A stretch of 26,498 bases of DNA from Acanthamoeba castellanii str. Neff (taxonomy: Eukaryota > Discosea > Longamoebia > Acanthamoebidae). Positions 1 to 8,071 of this stretch are shown here, one piece after another (within the stretch, counting starts at the first letter, position 1; every line of letters begins with the position of its first letter). The position numbers and the translations under genes are program-made. The stretch is taken from NCBI RefSeq assembly GCF_000313135.1, contig NW_004457501.1, forward strand, positions 1 through 26,498. Direction: 5' to 3'. The notes under the pieces were generated by a model, which did not search any database, was not told the origin of the DNA, and saw nothing but the letters and a program-made list of their open reading frames with translations.

Positions 1-1179
1 CGAGGCGTTGGCGCAAGCGGTCGACGCGGCCAGCGAGGGCGGCAACAGCAGCGAAGGCGAGGGTGAGGGCGCTGGGAGCTGCAGCAGCGCCTGGCGCCGT
101 TTGGCATCGACCGAGACGGGAACAGACCCTGTCATCGCCGCCGCCGCCGCTGCGGCGTCCATCTCCCCCTGCTCCGAGCACAACGCGTGGAAGGTCCCAT
201 CCTCCACCTTGCCGGGCAGCACGTCCTCAGCAGGCGCCGGAGTTGCGGAGGCGAAAGCTTCGGTGAGCAGCGAGCGCGGTGACTTGTTGATCGTCGACTG
301 CTGTTGGCTCGGCAGCTGCGTGAACGGCACCGGGGCGGCAGCGAACACGACCGCGCTCTGCGCTGGCGCGTGGTGGTGGTGGTGGTGGTGGTGAGAGTAG
401 TGTGTGGGAGGGGCCGCGAGCGAGGAGATGAGCGAGGCGAGCGAGGGTGGGATGACGGGGGTCGCGGGCGGGGCCGGGCCGGCGTGAGCATGGCCGGGCG
501 CCAGCGCGGCGAGCGAGGAGAGGGACGAGAGGGCGGAAAGCGCCGAAAGCGATGAGAGAGCGGTGAGGCACGAGAGGGACGAGAGGCAGCTGAGCGACGA
601 CAGCGAAGTCAGGCTGCCCATCAGCGACTCCAGATCGAGCCGCGGCAACTGCGTGGCGGCAGCCAGCAGAGGCACCGGCGGCTCTTCCGTGGCCTGCGAC
701 GAAGACGCGGCTGGAGCGGAGGCAAGTGCGGCAGGCGATGATGGGGGCACGGGCGGCGGTGGCAGGCCGTGCGGTGGTGGCAGCAGGGGCTCCGTTGACA
801 GGTAACTGTGCGCCACAATCTCCTCGGAGCTATCTGAAAATGAGGCGAAGCCGCAAAGACCACCATTTGCGGCCTCGCGTGGCGAGGAACCTGAGGCAGA
901 CGAGGAAAGAGGGGCGATCGGTTCGGGCGAAGGGGTGACGATGGTGGCGTGGCCATGGCTGTCACCTTCTTCGTTCTCGTGGAGGTCGGCGTCGCCGTGT
1001 GAAGAGAGTGAAGGGCTTCGTGGTGGAGTGTTAGGCGAGCGGGGGGTAGCGGAGAGGAGGGGAGAGGGAGACGGCGAGGCGATGGACATAGAGTCGAGCG
1101 GGAACGAGCACGCGGCACCCCACTCCGTCGAATCGGAATCAGTGTGTAGGTCCAGACGTGAAGACGGGAGCACTTCCAT
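1..1179 (-). CDS. Ser/Pro/Ala-rich low-complexity protein, partial (runs off left edge)
   Basis: One open frame of 393 codons reads leftwards from an ATG at 1179-1177 in good context (GCCAAGATGG) and is still open at base 1. I checked the stretch from 1080 to 837 codon by codon and found no stop. The product is almost entirely low complexity: SP-rich segments near residues 35-75, proline-rich runs, a leucine-every-third-residue segment from about 500 to 618, an eight-histidine tract at 370-393, and short Ala and Ser runs. No domain family is recognisable. The same frame is open upstream of the ATG to a TGA near 1272 but has no earlier ATG, so 1179 is the best start. It is probably a regulatory or scaffold protein whose folded domain lies outside the window; that is a guess. 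It shares an upstream region with the divergent armadillo gene. Confidence 0.72.
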   Translation of the reverse strand, partial: MEVLPSSRLDLHTDSDSTEWGAACSFPLDSMSIASPSPSPLLSATPRSPNTPPRSPSLSSHGDADLHENEEGDSHGHATIVTPSPEPIAPLSSSASGSSPREAANGGLCGFASFSDSSEEIVAHSYLSTEPLLPPPHGLPPPPVPPSSPAALASAPAASSSQATEEPPVPLLAAATQLPRLDLESLMGSLTSLSSLSCLSSLSCLTALSSLSALSALSSLSSLAALAPGHAHAGPAPPATPVIPPSLASLISSLAAPPTHYSHHHHHHHHAPAQSAVVFAAAPVPFTQLPSQQQSTINKSPRSLLTEAFASATPAPAEDVLPGKVEDGTFHALCSEQGEMDAAAAAAAMTGSVPVSVDAKRRQALLQLPAPSPSPSLLLPPSLAASTACANAS

Positions 1180-1840
1180 CTTGGCACGCACAACCACAAC
1201 AGTGAGCAAACCTCGAGGGGCAGATAACTCGTCGGCCACACGTATCGGACATTTGAATAATTCAAAAATTCAGCAGTGGGTGTGGTACCCGAGGAAAGCG
1301 GTGGCTGAGGCCTAAGAGAAGAAGAGGGAGGGGCGAAGTGCGCTAGGAGTAAAGATGCGTGTAGCAAGGTCTTCGTCACCCGGCGAGCAGCACCACTCAC
1401 CGGTTCAGCTTCGTCTCCTTGCAACCTTCACTCGGACTTGCACACGACATTTCCATTTTATCATAAAAATGGACCATCAGAGAAAATTGCGAGAAAATGT
1501 AGTATTTATGCTTATTAGACATTCAGTATGTGGCGGACTGCTGGCTTGGGCACGAGTGGGCACGCCCCGCGGCGGGGCACGGCCGCTTTTGCTGGCGCCC
1601 TACACACCCCGCCTCATGTCAGCCTCCCGCTGGCCACGCGAACACCGCTCCTGCCCAATCTTGGCTACAATCGAAGGAGCAGTTTGGCACATTTTTTGAC
1701 CACCACGCGGAGACGGGTCTCCTTCCACGCCAGCCACGGTGCCGCTGCTCCATCTCTTCTTTTATTTCATAAATATGATTTAATCACTCGCTTTTTCGCG
1801 GTTGTCGGGCGCACCTGCAGGTGTGGTGCGGTCAAAGACC
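1180..1840. promoter_or_regulatory. Divergent intergenic region between the Ser/Pro-rich and ARM-repeat genes
   Basis: About 660 bases separate the two divergent start codons. The region contains two AT-rich islands in otherwise GC-rich DNA, around 1445-1525 and 1757-1795 (the second includes TTTATTTCATAAATATG). These are candidate core promoters for the minus and plus genes respectively. Frames on both strands are short and low in information; none looks like a gene. The promoter role is inferred from position and composition only. Confidence 0.45.
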
Positions 1841-4487
1841 ATGGAGAGCGCAGCGGCCCGTGCACGAAGGCACCGAAGGTTGGCTCTCTACGGCGTGGCC
1901 TCCCTCGGCTCTGTTGCGGGACTCTGTGTGCTCGGCAGTGCGCGGATCCTCACCTTTCTCTGTGCACTGCTGCACTGCCGCGACCACCGGCCGCTCTGAC
2001 AAACACTGGTGGCGTGGCGCATCGAAACAGACGACGAGTTGGTGGCGCTGGCCGTGCAGCTCACGGCGTACCCCTACGCGAGGAACTACTCTCTGGACCT
2101 GCTCTCTCTCCTGCTACTCCACGGTGGACATTCCTCTCACTCGCTGCTCGCTTGCACGCGAGCCGGGCGAGCAACACGTTTTCTAACCACGGCGGGCACC
2201 TGGTGGTGGGCGGGGGCGATCACGGCGCAGAGCCCAACCGAGATGTGGCGATCGAACGGGGCATCCTCACAATCCTGGCCGCTCTCCCTGACGATGTGGA
2301 ACTGGCCATGAAGGGCCTCAGTGTGCTGGCCACGCTGTGCAGCTCAGGTCTCGCCCAAGCCCGCCCAGAACCACACCGAGGCGCTCTTAAGAGTCGTATG
2401 CTAACCTCCCCCTTCCACCACGGACGTGTAGAGCAACACCAGGAAACGATAGCGAAGCAGTGGCGGCCAGCGCTACTGGTCCTCAGTGGCGTAGAGAACG
2501 AGGCCGTGGCCGTGCTTGCCTGCAGTGCCCTGGCTCGCCTTGCCCAGCACGGTACCCGCCGACCCCACTACTGGCGGGCGGTGCGCGCGCTGACCTGGTG
2601 ACGTGACGCGCCGCTGCTTCTGCATTGCAGATAAGAACCCGACGACGGTGCTCAGCAAACAGCACATGCAGCCCCTGTTGACTCTGGCCATGGTCGGCAA
2701 GCGCGGCCAGCAGACGGACGCGGCCAAGGCCATCCGCGCCCTATCGCCCTTCGGTGATCTCCTCCTCCTCCGGACTTCTCTCACCGAATGGTTCCCTGAT
2801 TACTGCTCTGTCGTGTGAGAGCACGCGAGAGTCCGACTGATCGATTGATTATTGCATCTCTCTCTCTCTCTCTCCCCCCCCCGCCTTTCGTCGTGACACG
2901 CGCAGGCCCCTTAATGGATCATGAGGCACAGAGTGTGGTGATCGAGGCAACGAATATGCTCCTGCTGTCTAAATACATCGAGCCGCAAGCCGAAGCCCTC
3001 CACACACTCTCGCGTTTGTCTCGATTCGGTACACGGCACCCCCGACAGAGCAGACAAGTGCGCTGGCTGTACTCTCTCGTGGGACTCGACTGTCAGAAGC
3101 TCTGACGTGTCGCGTTAATGGAGTATAGATAGCTGGCGATCGATCATCGCAGAACGTGGCTGTCTGTACAATATGCTGCTGGGGATCAACGGGAGGCTGA
3201 GCGACAGCTCGCGCAAGTGGGCGCTCAAGTCCCTGGTCCACTTCGCCGATGATCGTGCGTCCGCCCTCTTCCCCTGCGTTCACGATCCCTGTAAGGCTCA
3301 ACTCCCAACAACGTCGTCGGGGCTGATGCAGGCAATTACCGGTTGCGGGTGGGTGAAGGTGGTCTCTCGTCGATCATCAAAACCACCATCAACAACCCGT
3401 ACGACGAAGTCAAGGCGCCGGCGGTCACCATCCTCGCCATCCTTGCTTCGAACGATAGCTACAGGTAGGGACGGTGCGTGATTGACCCTCATCCGACACA
3501 CTATCTCATGCCACCTCTCGCCGCCAACACCTCAGGAACCGAATACTGGGCACCAAAGTACTGGACAAGATCGTCGGCTATCTGCAGAGCCACAACGAGA
3601 AATTGAGAACGCAATCGGCCCATTTGCTGGTGCATCTGGCCGCCACAGGTTCTCCCGCCTCTCCATTGCTTCGTTTTTAAAGATGTTTGCACACTGCTGA
3701 GTGGGCTTGATTCCTTATATACTCCCGTGTGCCGTCCTTGTCACAGATGAGTCCCGAAAGCGGGCTGCGGACCTCAATGCCGTGGAGGCGGTGGTGACCC
3801 TGTTCGATCGGGCGCCTACGGAGAATGCCCGCCTCTACTCCGTTGCGGCAATGGGCCAGCTCGCGCTTACAGGTGAGAGGCCATGAATGCCCACCGACCC
3901 TACATGCGTGTATTGTGGGCGGGTTGTTGATCCGTGCTTTCGGGGCAGCGTCGGTGCGGCGCAGGCTGGGCGACAGCGGAGCCGTGGACGCCATTGGCCG
4001 ATACCTCGAGAACACGGCCACCAGCAGCTCGGCCACGCGCGCCCACTGCTTCGCGGCGTTGGTCCAACTCTCATTCGATGGTACCTCATGAAGCGCAGTA
4101 CCCTTGCTTCCTCGTCTTTAGCCTCGTAATGGTCAGCTAAGTGCCACGAAACTGCACAGATGAGCTGAAGGCGAAAATGAAGAATGGCACCCTGTTGGGT
4201 GTACTTCTCTCCTCTTCCGAGTCTTCGGATCTCGAGGAGCAAATGTGGGCTCTACGCGCTCTGCTCCACCTCTCCCTTGACGGTACGTGTGCGCGTCGTG
4301 GACCATAGCCCTGAGCCCTGACTCACCTTTGCCTTGTGGTGCGGGTCCGTCAGGAGACGGAAAGGCCAAGCTCCAGCAGCTGCGGTGCGGCAACGTGATG
4401 GAACAGATCCGACGACGCACACAGAAGGCCGAGGTGAAGCTCCTGGCCGAGGAAGTGCTCGCCAGCCTCAAGGCCGCGGCCACATGA
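1841..4487 (+). CDS. Membrane-anchored armadillo-repeat protein, 511 aa, 13 exons
   Basis: Exons: 1841-1937, 2031-2123, 2231-2347, 2432-2551, 2631-2753, 2906-3028, 3153-3254, 3332-3464, 3536-3648, 3747-3872, 3949-4080, 4160-4282, 4354-4487. They sum to 1536 nt and stay in frame. The start ATG follows a good context (AAGACCATGG). Residues 1-14 are basic and 15-32 form a hydrophobic helix (core LYGVASLGSVAGLC), so an N-terminal signal anchor is likely. The rest is a helical repeat of about 40 residues per exon with armadillo-type patterns such as ELAMKGLSVLATLCSSG, AVAVLACSALARLAQHG and EQMWALRALLHLSLDG. The arrangement resembles animal ARMC10/ARMCX proteins (membrane anchor plus ARM repeats), but I cannot show orthology. 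It probably serves as a protein-binding scaffold on an intracellular membrane. The final exon is lysine-rich and ends the solenoid. Repeat phase regularity is described in the findings. Confidence 0.8.
2856..2882 (+). repeat. (TC)n followed by a C tract in an ARM-gene intron
   Basis: A pure TC dinucleotide run passes directly into nine C residues, inside the intron before the exon at 2906. It is on the sense strand, so it works as a polypyrimidine tract upstream of the acceptor at 2905. Such simple sequence is prone to length variation. Confidence 0.8.
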
Positions 4488-5300
4488 ACAAACACCGCTG
4501 CTGCGTCAAGGTGGGCGCTGACGTCATTTATTTTTGTCGACAATGCACAAACAAAACCGGAGCTAGTCCTCCTCTTCCACTCTTCCTCAGCCATCGCCTT
4601 CCTCGCTCCTGTCCTCCGCTGCGGTACGCCAACACGCCACCCAACCTTCTAAACGCCCTCGTTCATCCACGTCCTGGAGTGATGTTTTCTTCCATGACTA
4701 TGACGCTGGACTTACAACCCAGCGGTTCATGATTCGTCTATCACCAATTATAACCTGACTTCCATGTGCCGCTTTAATCTCTGTGCTACTCCGCTCGAAT
4801 CTGCGATCTCATCGATGTTCATCTCTTGCAGATCGCGCAGCGTTGGGCTTAGGCAGCGAGAGATCGTGCTCCGGCGGACCCGTTTCGTTGGATTAAGGTA
4901 CAGCACCAGATCTGCCCTTGCCTGCCCTCACCCTCTCTTCATGATGACACTATCTTCTCCGACTAGTCAAATATGACACCATAATGAGGACCTTTTATAG
5001 AAGTCAAGCCCTGAACACCACATTTCTCTTTCTTCTCAATCTCATCAATTTTCCGAACCCCATCTCACCAATTCTTTCTCACGCAGGTACGTGACGCTAC
5101 GCCAACGGCGATTGTGCTGTGCGATGTTTTATGTGTTAATAAACCCATCCAATTCAAACATTCCTGCCCTAAGCTTCGAAATGAGCATTGCCGAAGGGTT
5201 GGGTAGTGAGCATCTTCTAAAATCTGGGTTCTACACAAAATCGGGCAGCCGCGGTAAAGATTGAAAATCGCCCACACAGGGACAAACCGACAGCGAAAAG
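4488..5300. other. 813-bp intergenic region; no recognised gene
   Basis: This lies between the ARM-gene stop and the dehydrogenase start, both on the plus strand. Composition is more AT-rich and T-rich than in the flanking genes. I find no domain-bearing frame and no tRNA cloverleaf. There are splice-like signals on the plus strand: acceptor-like CTTGCAG ending at 4831, donor-like AAGGTACAG near 4897, acceptor-like CACGCAG ending at 5086. An AATAAA lies inside GTGTTAATAAACCC near 5138. These could mark an unrecognised small or non-coding spliced transcript, or simply the 5' untranslated exon(s) of the dehydrogenase. Confidence 0.4.
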
Positions 5301-7977
5301 ATGTTGAAGAGACAGGCCACAGTTGGACGAGCATTCCCCATCTTTGTGGGTGGCAAGCCTGTCACCACCGCCACCACGCTCAAGGTGTTCGACAAGTACA
5401 CCAAGCAGGTGCGGCACACTGCCATCTCGATGCATCTTCTCTTGCTTTCACCAATAATCAATCTTCTCGAATCGGTGCAGGTGGGCTATGAGGTGTCCCT
5501 TGCCGGCCCGCAGGAGATTGAGAACGCCCTGCAGCTTGCTCACCAGGCTGCCCCTGCCATGCGGGTCGCCCCCTCCCCCCAAGGCTTCGTTCTTTTTACA
5601 CTGCTTTTATTTTATTTATTTGTTTGTTCATTTTATTGACGGCTGCTGTGCTGCAGGAGCTGCCCAACTACAAGCGCAAGGAAATCCTCCTCTACTGCGC
5701 TGCCGAGATCCAGAGGCGCCAGGACGAGCTCCTGCACTCTCTCTGCGTCGTACGTTCACCCTTGCCAAAGGGTTTCCCGTCGTTGTTCGATGTAGCGCAC
5801 CCTCTGCTCACCCTGTTCTTCACCGTATCACACGCAGGAGGCCGGCAAGCCTCTGAAGGATGCCCGCGCCGAGCTGGGCCGCGCCTACGACACCTTCACC
5901 ATCGCCGCCGAGGAGGCCATCCGCCAGTACGGCGAGTTTCTTCCTCTCGACGTCTCCGTCAGGTACCTTCCTTCCCCACTCACCACTCACCACTTTCGGC
6001 TCCGTACTCACTCGCCACCACTCGCCACCACGCGACCGTGCCCGGTCAGGAACCCCGGCTTCACGGGCCTCGTGCGCCGCTTCCCCGTCGGCCTCATCTC
6101 CATGATCACGCCCTTCAACTTCCCGTACGTGCAGTCTGTCCGGCCCCTTCTCTTTCTTCCCTCTCCCGCCTTGACGCGTATCTTTGTATGTACGCAGGAT
6201 CAACCTCGTGGCCCACAAGGTGGCGCCCGCCATCGCCGCCGGCTGCCCCTTCGTCTTGAAGCCCAACGGTTGGCCCCCGCTTTCGTATCTCGCCCGCTTC
6301 TCTTTTTCCACCACGTACCAACGCCGCCCTTCTCCCCCCCATGCCGAGCAGATGTCACACCGGTGGGCGCCCTTCTCGTGGGCGACATCCTCTCCAAGGC
6401 CGGACTCCCCGACGGCGTACGTCAGCCTCCTGCGCCCACGACTCCTCTTCCCTCGTACACCCCACATTCCATTCAATCGCCGCTCACCTTTCACCTTACA
6501 CCTTTCACCCCCCCCCCATCCCGCCCAAAGGCTTTCTCCGTGCTGCCGTGCAAGCTCGAGGACGCCAAGAAGCTCTCCACCGACCCGCGCATCCAGGTCC
6601 TGTCGTTCACCGGCAGGTACGCCTTTCTTGAATTGATGGGGGTGATGGGGGTGGGTGGGCGTCGGTTGCTGATCGGACTGGTCGCCCACGCAGTGAGCAG
6701 GTGGGTTTCGCGCTGCAGCGGGGCGCGGGCCGGTCGAAGGTGCTGCTCGAGCTGGGCGGCGACGCGGCGTGCGTCGTGGACGAGGGGTCGGACGTCGACC
6801 ACGTGGTGTCGCGCATCGGCTTCGGCGCCTTCTACTACGCCGGCCAGTCCTGGTACCGCGACCAACGCACCATGAAGTGAGGTGGAGTGTGGCCACTCAT
6901 TCACTCCTTAAACCAACACTTGCGCGCATCGTGCGTGTCGTGCGTCGTGTCGCACAGTATCTCGGTGCAGCGTGTGTACGCCCACGAGTCCATCTACGAG
7001 GAGCTCAAGCAGAAGCTGGTGGCTCATGTGAAGACCCTCAAGAAGGGCGATCCTTTGTACAAGCCCCCTCCCTTTTTCGTCTTCGTTCTTCCACCACTCA
7101 CGTCTCCACAAAACCTACAGCGACGAGGACACCTTTGTGGGTCCCCTGATCAGTGAAGACTCGGCCAAGCGCCTCGAGTCGTGGGTTCAGGAGGTACCCC
7201 CCCCCCATCCTGCCTCGTCCGTGGTCCTTGTCTCACCACCCCCGCGCCCAGGCGAAGGAGAAGGGCGGCAAGGTCCTGGCCGGCGGCTCACGCGACGGCT
7301 CCGTCTTCGGTGCGTTTTCCGCCAAAGCCTTTGGGGCGTGTGTGTTTCGTGCAGCAGCTGCTGACGTGTCATGCGGGCACTCTAGACCCGACCATTCTGG
7401 AGGACGTTCCCGACTCAGCCAAGCTTGCGTGCGAGGAGGCCTTCGGGTGCGCCCTCCTTCCCGGTCCCAACTCTCTCGAGCACGTTCGATCGCGTCTATC
7501 TAAACGCGCCTGCTTCTTTTTCCTCTTCGACATTTTGGCTGCAGCCCCATTTGCGTGCTCCACAAGTTCAGCGACTTCAAGGAGGCCATTGAACAGGTCA
7601 ACAACTCGCGCTTCGGTCTGCAGGCCGGTTCGCCTCCTCCTTCTCCAAACCGAGTTCCGGCTTCTCTGTGCACTAACACAGTGCCCAACCCAGGCGTGTT
7701 CACCAACGAGTGGAAGAAGGCCTGGTACGCCTATGACAAGCTCGAGGTCGGTGGCGTCGTCATCAACGACATCCCCTCCGTGCGCGTCGACGCGCAGCCC
7801 GTACGCTCCCGTCTTTTGTGGTGTGGTGTGGTGTGGACGTGTGGTCTGACACGACGTGGTGGTGCGCAGTACGGCGGCATCAAGAGCAGCGGTGTGGGCA
7901 GAGAGGGTCTCCGCTACACGATCGAGGAGTTCACGGAGCCCAAGATCCTCCTCACCAAGGACCTCGGCAAGCTGTAA
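5301..7977 (+). CDS. NAD(P)-dependent aldehyde dehydrogenase, 484 aa, 16 exons
   Basis: Exons: 5301-5408, 5481-5564, 5657-5749, 5838-5962, 6050-6124, 6198-6268, 6352-6416, 6531-6616, 6694-6852, 6958-7056, 7121-7193, 7252-7309, 7386-7446, 7545-7627, 7694-7800, 7870-7977; total 1455 nt, in frame throughout. The protein oxidises an aldehyde to the acid using NAD(P)+. The family hallmarks are present: oxyanion Asn160 in ITPFNFP, cofactor-site LKPN, the FTGS motif, general base Glu255 in LELGG, and nucleophile Cys289 in AGQSC. The Glu-Cys spacing of 34 equals that of human ALDH2 (268/302). The C-terminal motifs EEAFGPI, FGLQAGVFT and GGIKSSGVGREG follow in the usual order. The length is normal for a soluble family member. 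The TPFNFP form, with LVAHKVAPAIAAG after it, resembles lactaldehyde/glyceraldehyde-3-phosphate (GapN-like) subgroups rather than ALDH2; the substrate cannot be set from sequence. There is no clear targeting peptide, though the N-terminus (MLKRQATVGR) is basic. Confidence 0.94.
6508..6517 (+). repeat. C10 tract in ALDH intron
   Basis: Ten consecutive C residues lie on the sense strand a few bases before the acceptor at 6530. A second C10 run at 7197-7206 begins three bases inside the intron after the donor at 7194, giving an intron that starts GTACCCCCCCCCC. Both are part of the window-wide pattern of sense-strand poly-C in introns. Confidence 0.8.
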
Positions 7978-8071
7978 TCCCCTTCTGGTCGCCACTCACA
8001 AGAAACCTTTCCGCACGCGGGGGCTTTATAGGACGCAAAAGTGGGTGACAGGTCGCCAGCTTGAAGCTCGG
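7978..8071. other. 94-bp convergent intergenic gap (shared 3' region)
   Basis: The stop codons of the dehydrogenase (plus) and RPA1 (minus) face each other with only 94 bases between them. Both transcripts must end here or run into each other. No canonical AATAAA is visible on either strand, so the 3' ends probably overlap or use variant signals. Confidence 0.7.

Noticed and set aside
621..1424. 267-codon minus-strand frame in another phase of gene 1
   Set aside because: Arg/Pro/His-rich shadow of the Ser/Pro-rich frame, which starts at a good ATG and remains open to the window edge.
4830..4915. Possible tRNA
   Set aside because: No T-loop consensus and no acceptor stem could be paired.
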